Source: Chloroflexota bacterium (GTDB lineage: Bacteria > Chloroflexota > Ktedonobacteria > Ktedonobacterales > Ktedonobacteraceae). From it: a DNA stretch of 62,349 bases. The DNA lies in assembly GCA_902810755.1 (NCBI GenBank), contig CADDYT010000014.1:1-62349 (forward strand), read 5' to 3'. The notes beneath the pieces were generated by a model. The model did not search any database, had not been told where the DNA came from, and worked only from the letters and a program-made list of their open reading frames with translations. The translations under genes were made by a program, and so were the position numbers. This document shows positions 49,729 through 57,634 of this stretch, piece by piece. Each line of letters starts with the position of its first letter. Within the stretch, counting starts at the first letter, position 1.

Positions 49729-50514
49729 ATGACAACCAGGAATATGGACCAGCAGGATACGATGGCCGCGTTGGACTACGATCTGGAGGAGGAGGAAGAA
49801 GGCGAGGGAATGACGCTCATCGAGCATCTTGAAGAGTTGCGCCAGCGCATCTTCAAGTCGCTCATCGCCATCGTCATCGGAGCCGTCGTTGCCTTTATCT
49901 TCCGCGTCCCGATCTTTAAGGTGCTGTTATACCCATTGCCAAAAGCTGCGGATGCGCTTGGAGGCGGGAAGCTTGTGGCTATAGGCATAGCAGAAGGTTT
50001 CACCGTCTACCTGCTTGTCTCGCTGGCAGTCGGCTTTGTCGCGGCCTTGCCGGTCATCCTTTACCAGACATGGGCCTTCATCTCGCCCGGGCTTTATGAG
50101 CATGAAAAGAAATATGCCGGTCCGTTCATCTTTATCGGCGTTATCCTTTTCGCTCTTGGCATCACCATTGGCTACGTCGTTCTGCGCTTTCCCATCCAGT
50201 GGCTCATCTCTTTTGCATCCGACAGCTTCACGGAACTGGTGACGGCCAGCAGCTACTTCACGTTCGTGGCCTTCTTTGAACTGGCCTTCGGCGTGGTCTT
50301 CGAGCTGCCGCTCGTGCTGACTTTCCTGGCGCAGATCGGCCTCGTCACCTCGAAGACGCTGACGAAGAAACGCCCGGTAGCCCACGTCGGCATGTGGATC
50401 GCGGCCACCTTCCTGACGCCCGGCGCGGACATCTACAGCCCCATCATCCTCGGCGTCTCGATGTCCTGCCTCTACGAACTGACCATCCTCTTCATCAAAG
50501 CCATCAAGAAGTGA
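49729..50514 (+). CDS. tatC: Twin-arginine translocase subunit TatC
   Basis: 261 residues with six transmembrane helices. The N-terminal cytoplasmic segment is acidic (LEEEEEGEG), then the family signature MTLIEHLEELRQRIFKSL, followed by FISPGLYEHEKKYAGPFIF (the FxxPxLxxxE loop) and FELPLVLTFLAQIGLVT. It is the receptor for twin-arginine signals. I choose the ATG at 49729, 6 bases after GGAGA, over the ATG at 49723. A strong intrinsic terminator follows at 50533. Confidence 0.95.
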   Translation: MTTRNMDQQDTMAALDYDLEEEEEGEGMTLIEHLEELRQRIFKSLIAIVIGAVVAFIFRVPIFKVLLYPLPKAADALGGGKLVAIGIAEGFTVYLLVSLAVGFVAALPVILYQTWAFISPGLYEHEKKYAGPFIFIGVILFALGITIGYVVLRFPIQWLISFASDSFTELVTASSYFTFVAFFELAFGVVFELPLVLTFLAQIGLVTSKTLTKKRPVAHVGMWIAATFLTPGADIYSPIILGVSMSCLYELTILFIKAIKK

Positions 50515-50532
50515 TGAGGAGCAGGTGAGAGT

Positions 50533-50583
50533 AGAAAAAAGCCGGTTCGGCAAAATGCGTTTTTGCCGAACCGGCTTTTTTCT
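50533..50583 (+). terminator. Intrinsic terminator of the tat operon
   Basis: A 23-bp inverted repeat (AGAAAAAAGCCGGTTCGGCAAAA paired with 50561-50583) with a 5-nt loop, ending in six Ts, 18 bases past the tatC stop. It is a textbook rho-independent terminator and its A-rich left side could also act on the other strand. Confidence 0.93.
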
Positions 50584-50591
50584 GCTATACT
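50563..50591 (+). promoter_or_regulatory. Candidate promoter of rpiA within the tat terminator
   Basis: TTGCCG at 50563-50568 (inside the terminator's right arm) and TATACT at 50586-50591 are spaced by 17 bp. Transcription from near 50598 would give rpiA a leader of about 29 bases containing AAGGAG. A weak -35 is the only drawback. Confidence 0.55.
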
Positions 50592-50626
50592 GCAAACAGA
50601 GAGACCTGAAAAAGGAGCCAGAAAGC

Positions 50627-51343
50627 GTGAGTATCAATCTGACGCCGCACAATATTCCGCAGGATAGCTGGAAGCACGAGGCGGGGACGGCAGCCGCGCA
50701 ACTTATCGAAGAAGGGATGGTTGTGGGCCTGGGCAGCGGCTCCACTGCCGCCTATTTTATCTATGCCCTGGCGCAGCGGCTGCAATCGGGCCTCAGCATC
50801 GTCGGGGCCGTCCCTAGCTCGACGGCCACGGCAGAACTGGCAGGCAATCTTGGCATCCCCCTGACCGATCTGGATGTCCACCCCATCCTTGATATTGATA
50901 TCGATGGCGCCGACGAGATCGATCCGCAGCTCAACCTCATCAAGGGCGGCGGCGGGGCGCTGCTGCGAGAGAAGGTGGTGGCCTACGCCTCGCGCCGTTT
51001 CGTGGTCATCGCCGACGAGACCAAGCTGGTGCCGCAACTGGGCCAGCGCATGCCTCTGCCCGTCGAGGTCATCCCCTTCGCGCAGACGCCGGTGCGCCTG
51101 CGCCTCGAAGCCCTGGGGGCCAGCGTGCAGATGCGCCTGCTCGATGGCGCGCCCTATCACACCGATAACGGCAACGTTATCCTGGATTGTTCGTTCCCCG
51201 GCGGCATCATCGCCCCTGTTGATCTGGAGGCGCAGATTCGCAGTATCGTTGGCGTCGTCGCCACCGGCCTCTTCCTCGGCATCACCGAGCAGGCCATCAT
51301 CGGCGGCCCGGGCGGCGTCCGTTCCATCGGCCCCTCGTCATAA
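50627..51343 (+). CDS. rpiA: Ribose-5-phosphate isomerase A
   Basis: 238 residues from a GTG at 50627 with AAGGAG 10 bases upstream. It interconverts ribose 5-phosphate and ribulose 5-phosphate. Motifs: VVGLGSGSTAAYFIYAL, the phosphate loop VPSSTATAELAG, the catalytic DIDGADEIDPQLNLIKGGGGALLREKVVA and IIGGPGG at the C-terminus. It supplies pentose phosphates that the phosphoketolase pathway encoded at 17037 can consume. Glycerate kinase starts 13 bases after its stop with a ribosome site overlapping the stop. Confidence 0.95.
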   Translation: MSINLTPHNIPQDSWKHEAGTAAAQLIEEGMVVGLGSGSTAAYFIYALAQRLQSGLSIVGAVPSSTATAELAGNLGIPLTDLDVHPILDIDIDGADEIDPQLNLIKGGGGALLREKVVAYASRRFVVIADETKLVPQLGQRMPLPVEVIPFAQTPVRLRLEALGASVQMRLLDGAPYHTDNGNVILDCSFPGGIIAPVDLEAQIRSIVGVVATGLFLGITEQAIIGGPGGVRSIGPSS

Positions 51344-51356
51344 AAGGAGTTGTCGG

Positions 51357-52505
51357 GTGCGTATCATCATTGCTCCACAATCGTTGAAAGGCAGTCTGAC
51401 CGCTGCCGAAGCGGGGAAAGCGATTGCTGAAGGGGTGCAGGCGGTCTACCCGGAGGCGGAGATTGACATTGTGCCGGTGGCCGATGGCGGCGAGGGAACA
51501 GTGCAGGCGCTGGTGGACGCCACGGGCGGGCAGATAGTTTCGCAGACGGTGACGGGTCCGCTGGGCGAGCCGGTCAGCGCCTTCTTTGGCCTGCTGGGCG
51601 ATGGGCGCACCGCCGCGCTTGAGATGGCGGCCTGCGCCGGCCTGCCGCTCGTGCCGCCGGAGAGACGCGACCCGCGCATCACCACTACCTACGGCGTGGG
51701 TGAACTGATACGCGCCGCTCTGGATCACGGCTGCCGCCACTTCATCATCGGCATCGGCGGCAGCGCGACCAACGATGGCGGGGCAGGCATGGCGCAGGCA
51801 CTTGGCGCGGCCCTGCTCACAGCAGAGCAACAGCCGATTGCGCGCGGCGGCGCGGCCCTCTCAACGCTCGCGCACATCTCGCTGGAGGGTATGGATCCGC
51901 GCCTGCACGAATGCAGCTTTGATGTAGCCTGCGATGTCAACAACCCCCTCTGCGGCCCCCTCGGCGCTTCGGCAGTCTACGGCCCGCAAAAGGGAGCGAC
52001 GCCGGAGATGGTCGCGCAACTGGACGACGCGCTGGCACACTTCGCGCAGATTGTCGAGCGCGATCTGGGAGTTGCCGTCAAAGACCTGCCGGGCGCGGGC
52101 GCTGCCGGCGGGCTGGGAGCCGGGCTGGTCGCCTTTCTCCACGCCACGCTCCGTCCGGGCGCGCAGATCGTGCTGGAAGCTGTGCATCTCGAAGAGCGCC
52201 TGCGCGGAGCTGATCTGGTCATCACCGCAGAGGGGCAGATCGATGAGCAGACGGCCTACGGCAAAAGCATCGGCGCCGTCGCGGAGAAAGCAAAACGCTA
52301 CGACATCCCCGTACTCGCACTGGCAGGCAGCCTGGGCAACGGCTATCAATCCGTCTACAGCCTGGGCGTCGACGCCGTCTCCGTCCTGCCATCCGGCCCC
52401 ATGACGCTGGCCTCCGCCATGCAACACGCCACAGCCCTGACCCGCGATGCCACCGAACGCGCCCTGCGCATGATCCGCCTGGGGGCGCGACTCAATCTGC
52501 CTTGA
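51357..52505 (+). CDS. Glycerate kinase (GarK/GlxK family)
   Basis: 382 residues from a GTG at 51357 (AAAAGGAG at 51342-51349). The family motifs are MRIIIAPQSLKGSLTAAEAGKAI, VPVADGGEGTVQALV, the catalytic/ATP region FIIGIGGSATNDGGAGMAQALG, CDVNNPLCGPLGASAVYGPQKGA and a C-terminal ITAEGQIDEQTAYGK. It phosphorylates glycerate, generally to 2-phosphoglycerate in this family, feeding lower glycolysis. With rpiA it forms a small central-metabolism operon. Its stop codon lies inside the TTGACA of the promoter for the downstream ECF transporter. Confidence 0.93.
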   Translation: MRIIIAPQSLKGSLTAAEAGKAIAEGVQAVYPEAEIDIVPVADGGEGTVQALVDATGGQIVSQTVTGPLGEPVSAFFGLLGDGRTAALEMAACAGLPLVPPERRDPRITTTYGVGELIRAALDHGCRHFIIGIGGSATNDGGAGMAQALGAALLTAEQQPIARGGAALSTLAHISLEGMDPRLHECSFDVACDVNNPLCGPLGASAVYGPQKGATPEMVAQLDDALAHFAQIVERDLGVAVKDLPGAGAAGGLGAGLVAFLHATLRPGAQIVLEAVHLEERLRGADLVITAEGQIDEQTAYGKSIGAVAEKAKRYDIPVLALAGSLGNGYQSVYSLGVDAVSVLPSGPMTLASAMQHATALTRDATERALRMIRLGARLNLP

Positions 52506-52539
52506 CACAATGCTATGCACGGGTTATACTTGCTATAAC
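52502..52539 (+). promoter_or_regulatory. Promoter and candidate operator of the ECF transporter operon
   Basis: TTGACA at 52502-52507 and TATACT at 52525-52530 are spaced 17 bp, a near-consensus promoter. A palindrome GTTATA (52523-52528), CTTGC, TATAAC (52534-52539) covers the -10 and start site, where a repressor could block transcription. No repressor gene is nearby, so the regulator is unknown. Confidence 0.65.
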
Positions 52540-52788
52540 AACGTTACCTCTTGTCCAATGTACAAGTCTGGCTTGCAAAGTCGAGAGTCTTGATGCCAGA
52601 GATGCCAGCTATCCTCTGTGATAGAAAGCACGTGGAATCAGGGCCGTTGCCTGTCGCGGGTATTCCTGATATGTATCATCATGTTTCCATCCAACTCAAG
52701 ATCAGATACCTCTACCTCAAGCAGCACGACCTGTCTCGCCATCATTTGTACATTCCGGTCAGTTAGTTCCCCGAAAGGAGACCTGCTT
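52540..52788 (+). other. Long 5' leader of the ECF transporter operon
   Basis: About 250 bases between the predicted start of transcription and the S-component ATG. Vitamin-transporter leaders of this length often hold riboswitches, but I do not find the conserved boxes of TPP, FMN, cobalamin, THF or preQ1 classes by eye. Near its centre is a short dyad (TGCCAGAGATGCCAG). AAAGGAG at 52774-52780 is the ribosome site. Confidence 0.4.
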
Positions 52789-53511
52789 ATGGCACAAGAA
52801 GAATACTCCAGCCAGGAAGCCGAAGTCACAGAAACACCGGCTATGGGAGATGCCATGAAGTCAGCAGCCGAGCCTGCCGGTCCCGAAATAGCGGCAAAGA
52901 GCAGCACAGACTCAAAGGCCGTTGCAGTCGAATCTACCGTTCGCCCGTGGACGCTCACCACGCGACGCATCGTCATCGCCGGTGTGCTTGCCGCCATCAC
53001 CATTATTCTGGGCGTCGTTCCCGGCATTGGATTTATCCCTGTTCCTAATTCTTCCGGCAGCGCCACCATCGAGCATATCCCAACCATCGTTGGCGGCGTC
53101 ATCGCCGGGCCGCTGGTGGGCATGATTTCAGGTCTCGTATTCGGCCTCGTCAGCTTCTCACGCGCCACCGTTCCCTTTTTTAAGGACCCGCTGGTCTCTA
53201 TTCTGCCGCGTATCTTTATCGGTCTGACGGCGTGGGCATCGTATGCCGCGCTTGTGCGTTTCAATCGCGGCGTCGCGGCTGCCGTCGCAGGTTTCGTCGG
53301 AGCGGCCACCAACACCATCCTCGTCCTGGGTATGCTGGTGATCCGTGGCTACCTACCCCTTCCGGCCATCATCCCCATCATTCCTCAGGCCATCTTTGAA
53401 GCCATCGTCGCCGCCATCCTGACTTTCATCCTGGCGAACGCCTTCTTCATCGTAAGTGGCCGCGTTGCACGTGCGCCGGATACGAAGGCGCGCGACGAGC
53501 TACCCTACTGA
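52789..53511 (+). CDS. ECF transporter substrate-binding (S) component
   Basis: 240 residues. Residues 1-60 are a soluble acidic extension unusual for S components. The rest has five or six transmembrane helices: IVIAGVLAAITIILGVVPGIGFIPVP, then the family-typical IEHIPTIVGGVIAGPLVGMISGLVFGLVSF, LPRIFIGLTAWASYAALV and IIPIIPQAIFEAIVAAILTFILANAFFIVS. The HIPxIxGG pattern is like PF12822-type (PanT-related) S components, so pantothenate or another vitamin is possible, but the substrate cannot be fixed. The operon order S-A1-A2-T means this module is dedicated, carrying its own motor. Confidence 0.87.
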   Translation: MAQEEYSSQEAEVTETPAMGDAMKSAAEPAGPEIAAKSSTDSKAVAVESTVRPWTLTTRRIVIAGVLAAITIILGVVPGIGFIPVPNSSGSATIEHIPTIVGGVIAGPLVGMISGLVFGLVSFSRATVPFFKDPLVSILPRIFIGLTAWASYAALVRFNRGVAAAVAGFVGAATNTILVLGMLVIRGYLPLPAIIPIIPQAIFEAIVAAILTFILANAFFIVSGRVARAPDTKARDELPY

Positions 53512-53538
53512 TATACTGACGGATAGATTGAAGCGCAT

Positions 53539-54378
53539 ATGCTCGAAGTGCAAAACGTCACGTTCAACTACAGCGCCGAGGGGGAACAGGATGTTCCCCC
53601 CGCGCTGCGCAACATCACACTCACTATCAACGAAGGCGAAACGGTCGCTATTATCGGGCATAACGGCTCCGGCAAAAGCACGCTGGCGAAGATGCTCTCG
53701 GCCATTCTCAAGCCCAATAGCGGCACAGTGCATGTAGACGGCATCCCCACCACCGCTCGCGGCGAAGCTATCTGGACGATTCGCCAGCGTGTCGGCATCG
53801 TTTTCCAGAATCCCGACGATCAACTGGTTGCCAACACCGTCATTGACGATATCGCCTTTGGCCCGGAAAATCTTGGCCTGCCGCGCCACGAGATCGAGGA
53901 GCGCGTGCAGGAGGCAATGGCCCTGCTCGATCTGGAAGCCTACGCGCCCATCGCCATCAACGAACTCTCCGTCGGGCAGAAGCAGCGCGTCGCCATCGCC
54001 GGTGTCTTAGCCATGCGCCCGCGCTACCTGATACTGGACGAGCCAACCACCATGATCTCCGGCCAGACAGCCCGTAACCTGCTGAACACCGTCTTCCGCC
54101 TCTCGCGCGAGCGCGGCATCACCGTCATCCACATCACGCACTTCATGCACGAAGTCACCAGCTTCCAGCGCCTGATCGTGATGGACGCGGGGCGCGTGAT
54201 TATGGATGACACGCCCGTCAATATCTTTGCGCGTGTGAGCGAGCTGCAGGCGGTGGGGCTCGACGTGCCGATGGTCACGCACCTGGGGCAACGACTGCGC
54301 GCGCGCGGCTGGAAGAGTCTGCCAGAAGTCGTCCTCACGGCAGAGCAGCTAAAGGAGGGGCTGGCGCATGCTCTTTGA
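53539..54378 (+). CDS. ecfA1: ECF transporter ATPase A1
   Basis: 279 residues. Walker A is GHNGSGKST, the Q loop is VGIVFQNPDDQLVANTV, the ABC signature appears as LSVGQKQRVAIAG (LSGGQ changed to LSVGQ), Walker B is RYLILDEPT, and the H loop is HITHFM. After Walker B the D loop reads TTMISGQTARNLL instead of the usual SMLDPxGR. EcfA1-type residues include the long C-terminal tail (LGQRLRARGWKSLPEVV). It energises vitamin uptake together with A2. The 3' end overlaps ecfA2 by 11 bases, so the two are coupled. Confidence 0.92.
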   Translation: MLEVQNVTFNYSAEGEQDVPPALRNITLTINEGETVAIIGHNGSGKSTLAKMLSAILKPNSGTVHVDGIPTTARGEAIWTIRQRVGIVFQNPDDQLVANTVIDDIAFGPENLGLPRHEIEERVQEAMALLDLEAYAPIAINELSVGQKQRVAIAGVLAMRPRYLILDEPTTMISGQTARNLLNTVFRLSRERGITVIHITHFMHEVTSFQRLIVMDAGRVIMDDTPVNIFARVSELQAVGLDVPMVTHLGQRLRARGWKSLPEVVLTAEQLKEGLAHAL

Positions 54379-55267
54379 GATGAAAAACGTCTATCACACC
54401 TATATGCGCGGCACCCCTTTTGCCGTCGATTCCCTGCGCGGCCTTTCGCTCTCCATCCCGCAGGGACAGACCACCGCGCTCGTCGGCCCAACCAAAGCGG
54501 GCAAATCGACCATCGTGGATATGCTGGCCGGGCTGATCAAACCGGCATCGGGTACGCTGCTCTTCGAGGGCGACGATGTATTCGCCTCCTCGTTCGATAT
54601 CGAGCGCATTCGTTCCAGCGTCGGCGTCGTCTTCCAGTCGCCGGAAGCGCAAATCTTTGAGGAGACGGTGGGCAAGGACGTTTCCTTCGGCCCGCGCCGC
54701 AAAAAAGTGCCGCTGGCCGAATCGCGCCGCCTGGTCAAAGAATCGCTCGAAGCGGTGGGACTGGACTACGAAGATTTCCGCTCGCGCTACACCTACGCGC
54801 TCAGTGGCGGACAGAAGAGGCGTGTCGCCATTGCCGGCGTCCTCGCGCTGCAACCCAGAGTTATCATCTTTGACGAGCCGAGCGCGGGCCTGGACCCACG
54901 CGGACGCCGCGAACTGCTGGAACTCATTACGCGGCTCAAGCAGCAGCAAAACCTGTCCATCGTCTACGTCTCCAGCGGCCTCGATGATGTCATCGGCCTC
55001 GCGGACACCATCTACGTCCTCGATCGGGGCCGTCTCGCCTTTCAGGGAACGCCGCGCGAGATACTCGCCCACGCCAGCGAACTCGCTGCCCTGGACATCG
55101 CCCTGCCCGAAGCCGCCCAGATAGCAGTGGCTCTGCGCGACACCCTGCCCGGTATCCGCACCAATATCCTCAACCTGGAGGAACTGGAAGCGGAGATCAT
55201 CAGAGTGGAAGGGGGTACAGGGGGAATCCCCCTGTCGGGGTCTGGGGTGTCCCCAGAAATTCTCTAG
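54368..55267 (+). CDS. ecfA2: ECF transporter ATPase A2
   Basis: 299 residues with Walker A GPTKAGKST, Q loop VFQSPEAQIFEETVGKDVSFGP, an intact signature LSGGQKRRVAIAG, Walker B VIIFDEPSAGLDPRGR and a degenerate switch (YVSSGLDDV in place of ITHxMDEV, so the usual His is Ser). The last 15 or so residues (GGIPLSGSGVSPEIL) are encoded by two adjacent hairpin repeats at 55217-55256 and are probably not part of the ancestral protein. Its start overlaps ecfA1 by 11 bases. Confidence 0.92.
   Translation: MLFEMKNVYHTYMRGTPFAVDSLRGLSLSIPQGQTTALVGPTKAGKSTIVDMLAGLIKPASGTLLFEGDDVFASSFDIERIRSSVGVVFQSPEAQIFEETVGKDVSFGPRRKKVPLAESRRLVKESLEAVGLDYEDFRSRYTYALSGGQKRRVAIAGVLALQPRVIIFDEPSAGLDPRGRRELLELITRLKQQQNLSIVYVSSGLDDVIGLADTIYVLDRGRLAFQGTPREILAHASELAALDIALPEAAQIAVALRDTLPGIRTNILNLEELEAEIIRVEGGTGGIPLSGSGVSPEIL
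55217..55256. repeat. Two adjacent short hairpins inside the 3' end of ecfA2
   Basis: ACAGGGGG-AAT-CCCCCTGT at 55217-55235 and CTGGGG-TGT-CCCCAG at 55242-55256. The GC-rich repeat reads in frame and ends the ecfA2 protein, suggesting a repeat element that entered or extended the 3' end. It may also act on the mRNA between ecfA2 and ecfT. Confidence 0.7.
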
Positions 55268-55305
55268 TTTTTCTACCAGGGTAGATAATAAAAAGGCACA
55301 CCCAT

Positions 55306-56142
55306 ATGATCGAACTTTCACGCGACATCACCTTTGGACAATACATCAACAACGGCTCGCAGGTGGCCCGCATGGACCCGCGCACAAAACTGTTATGCGC
55401 CGTCCTGCTCATCATCCTGTTCTCTTTCCTCTCCAGCTTCATCGCCTTCTTCGTCTGCCTGCTGTTCTGCGCCCTGCTGCAATGGAACTCGCGCATCCCG
55501 ACCGGCTACGTCCTGCGCAGTTTCAAGCCATTTCTCGGCTTCCTGGTATTTATCTTCTGCATTGAGGTACTGTTCTACACCTCAGCCACGCAGAACAAAA
55601 CGCTGCTCTGGCACTGGGCCTTCCTCAATGTTTCCTGGGAGGGCATTATTCGCAGCGCGATGACGATTGTGCGCGTACTGTTCCTGTACTACATCACCTC
55701 GATGCTGCTCTTCGCCACCTCTCTGGTCGATCTGACCGACGGCATGGAGGCGCTGCTCTCGCCCCTGCAAAAGATCGGTATTCCCGCCAACGCCTTCGTC
55801 ATGGTGCTGGTCATCGCCTTCAAGTTCGTTCCCATCTTCGTCACCGAGGTGGAACGATTGATGAAGGCGCAGGCGGCACGCGGCGTGCGCTTCGATCAGG
55901 GTAACTTTATCCAGCGCACTATGAAAATCGCGCCGTTGCTGGTGCCGCTTTTCATCAGCGGTTTCAAGCGGGCCGAGACGCTGAGCGTGGCCATGGAGGC
56001 GCGCTGCTACGGCGGTCGTCCCGGCTGGCGGCGCAGCAAACGCCGCCAGCTGAACTTCGATCGCTATGATGCGCTCGTCCTCGGCCTCACCCTGGCCCTC
56101 TGCCTTATCACCGTCGTCATCAATTTCGTCTCACCTGTGTAG
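55306..56142 (+). CDS. ecfT: ECF transporter transmembrane (T) component
   Basis: 278 residues with five to six transmembrane helices. The conserved N-terminal RMDPRTKLLCAVLLII is present. Two coupling motifs contact the ATPases: AQAARGVRFDQGN and AMEARCYGGRPGWR, each with the essential Ala-Arg-Gly/Cys pattern. The T protein transmits ATP hydrolysis by EcfA1/A2 to the S component. It follows ecfA2 by 38 bases and closes the operon; a 31-bp palindrome lies beyond the stop. Confidence 0.92.
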   Translation: MIELSRDITFGQYINNGSQVARMDPRTKLLCAVLLIILFSFLSSFIAFFVCLLFCALLQWNSRIPTGYVLRSFKPFLGFLVFIFCIEVLFYTSATQNKTLLWHWAFLNVSWEGIIRSAMTIVRVLFLYYITSMLLFATSLVDLTDGMEALLSPLQKIGIPANAFVMVLVIAFKFVPIFVTEVERLMKAQAARGVRFDQGNFIQRTMKIAPLLVPLFISGFKRAETLSVAMEARCYGGRPGWRRSKRRQLNFDRYDALVLGLTLALCLITVVINFVSPV

Positions 56143-56207
56143 GTATGCAAATGATGAACTTGAAAGATCAAAATCAAATGTATCATAGCAGCGAAAAGCC
56201 TCTCGCC

Positions 56208-56295
56208 CATGTCATGCGGAGCGCGAGCGAAGCATCTGTGGCAACCACCTCAGTATGGCGAGATCAGATGCTTCGCTCGCGCTCCGCATGACATG
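56208..56295. repeat. 31-bp perfect palindrome, TGTCATNCTGAGCG family
   Basis: The left arm at 56208-56238 (CATGTCATGCGGAGCGCGAG...) pairs exactly with 56265-56295 around a 26-base loop. It lies between ecfT and the M20 peptidase gene, 30 bases before the ATG, so it could isolate the two operons. It shares TGTCAT, GAGCG and GCGAAGCATC with the palindrome at 32973. Confidence 0.88.
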
Positions 56296-56324
56296 GTGGT
56301 TGCCGCTAGAAAGGAACGTTCTGG

Positions 56325-57632
56325 ATGGAAGTACCCGTAACGAAAGAACAGCAAGCCGCCATCCGGCGCGCCGCCGCGAACGTGCTGGATGAGGCCGTCG
56401 CCTTTTTGCAGGGGCTGCTGCGCATTCCAACGGTGAATCCGCCCGGCAACGCCTATCCTGAGTGCGCGCGCTACATCGGCGAACACCTGCGCGGACTGGG
56501 CTACGAGGTTGAATATATTGAACTGACGCCTGCCGAGGTGGCCGAACTGGCTCCCTATGGCGCCGGTCTGCCGCGCACCAATGTCGTCGGGCGTTTGCCG
56601 GGGCCGCTTGCTAAGCCGGTGTTGCACTTCAACGGGCATATGGACGTGGTTCCCGTCGGCCCTGGCTGGTCGACTGATCCTTTCGGCGGCGCGGTACGTG
56701 ATGGGCGCATTTTCGGACGTGGGGCCTCTGATATGAAGGGCGGCATCGCGGCGCAAATCTACGCGGTCGAGGCCATCCGGCGCGCCGGGTTGCAATTGCA
56801 GGGAACGGTGGAGCAGAGCGGCGTGGTCGATGAGGAAAGCACGGGCAATCGCAACGCGGGCATGGGCCTGCTGGTCGAGCGCGGCTATATCGCCCGCGAC
56901 CGCACCGATTACGTGGTGATTACGGAGCCGCTCAACGTCGACAATATCTGCCTGGGGCATCGCGGGGCCATCTGGGGCGAGATCACCATCTATGGCCGCC
57001 AGTCACACGGCAGCACGCCCGAACGCGGCGTCAACGCCGTTGAGTACATGTCCCGTTTCATCGCCGCCGCCACACAGGAATTGCAGCCCTTGCTGAAGAT
57101 GCGCATTAATAGGGTTCCCGTCGTGCCAGCCAGCGCGGCGGTGGCCAGCCTCTCGTTCAACACCGTGCAAGGTGGCACCAGTATCAACAGCGTCCCCGAT
57201 TCCTGCACAGTGACGTTTGACCGGCGGCTGGTGACGGGGGAAACGCTGGAAGAGGCGCGGCGCGAAATCCTCGATCTGCTGGAACGCTGCGCGCAGGAAA
57301 TGCCCGGCCTGCGCTACGAATACACGGAGCGATACGCCACCGGCCCCACGTGGGTCAGCGCCGAAACGCCCCTCGTCTCCGCCTTTGATAGCGCGCTGCG
57401 AGCAGTTCTCGGACGCGCCCCCGGCTACGTATGTAGTCCCGGCACCGACGATCAGCGTTTCGTCGTCCATAACGCGGGCATCGAGCAATGCATTGTCTAC
57501 GGCCCCGGCGAAATCATCCAGACGCACATCATCGACGAATCGCTGGCCCTCGACGACCTGCTCACCTCCATCAACGTCATGGCCCTTGCAACCGCATCAT
57601 TGCTGGGGGTGAAAGAGAGGAATGGAGCATAA
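56325..57632 (+). CDS. M20-family metallopeptidase/deacylase (ArgE/DapE type)
   Basis: 435 residues. Catalytic domain motifs: LHFNGHMDVVPVGPGWSTDPF (zinc His and catalytic Asp), FGRGASDMKGGIAAQIYA (bridging Asp), VDEESTGNRNAGM (catalytic Glu pair) and a C-terminal His region in CSPGTDDQRFVVHNAG and GPGEIIQTHIIDE. The dimerisation lid spans about 220-330. Such enzymes remove N-acyl groups from amino acids or split succinyl-diaminopimelate; specificity is uncertain. The aldehyde dehydrogenase starts 2 bases after the stop, and an epimerase follows, so the gene is the head of a probable catabolic operon. Confidence 0.9.
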   Translation: MEVPVTKEQQAAIRRAAANVLDEAVAFLQGLLRIPTVNPPGNAYPECARYIGEHLRGLGYEVEYIELTPAEVAELAPYGAGLPRTNVVGRLPGPLAKPVLHFNGHMDVVPVGPGWSTDPFGGAVRDGRIFGRGASDMKGGIAAQIYAVEAIRRAGLQLQGTVEQSGVVDEESTGNRNAGMGLLVERGYIARDRTDYVVITEPLNVDNICLGHRGAIWGEITIYGRQSHGSTPERGVNAVEYMSRFIAAATQELQPLLKMRINRVPVVPASAAVASLSFNTVQGGTSINSVPDSCTVTFDRRLVTGETLEEARREILDLLERCAQEMPGLRYEYTERYATGPTWVSAETPLVSAFDSALRAVLGRAPGYVCSPGTDDQRFVVHNAGIEQCIVYGPGEIIQTHIIDESLALDDLLTSINVMALATASLLGVKERNGA

Positions 57633-57634
57633 CC

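Noticed and set aside
50874..51356. N-terminal extension of glycerate kinase back to 50874
   Set aside because: It would overlap most of rpiA in another frame; the GTG at 51357 gives the family N-terminus and has a ribosome site.
52618..52788. Upstream coding extension of the ECF S component
   Set aside because: The open frame is Ser/Thr/Cys-rich and lacks a ribosome site, while AAAGGAG precedes the ATG at 52789.
52540..52788. TPP, FMN, cobalamin, THF or preQ1 riboswitch in the ECF leader
   Set aside because: I searched by eye for their conserved boxes and found none; a covariance scan would decide.
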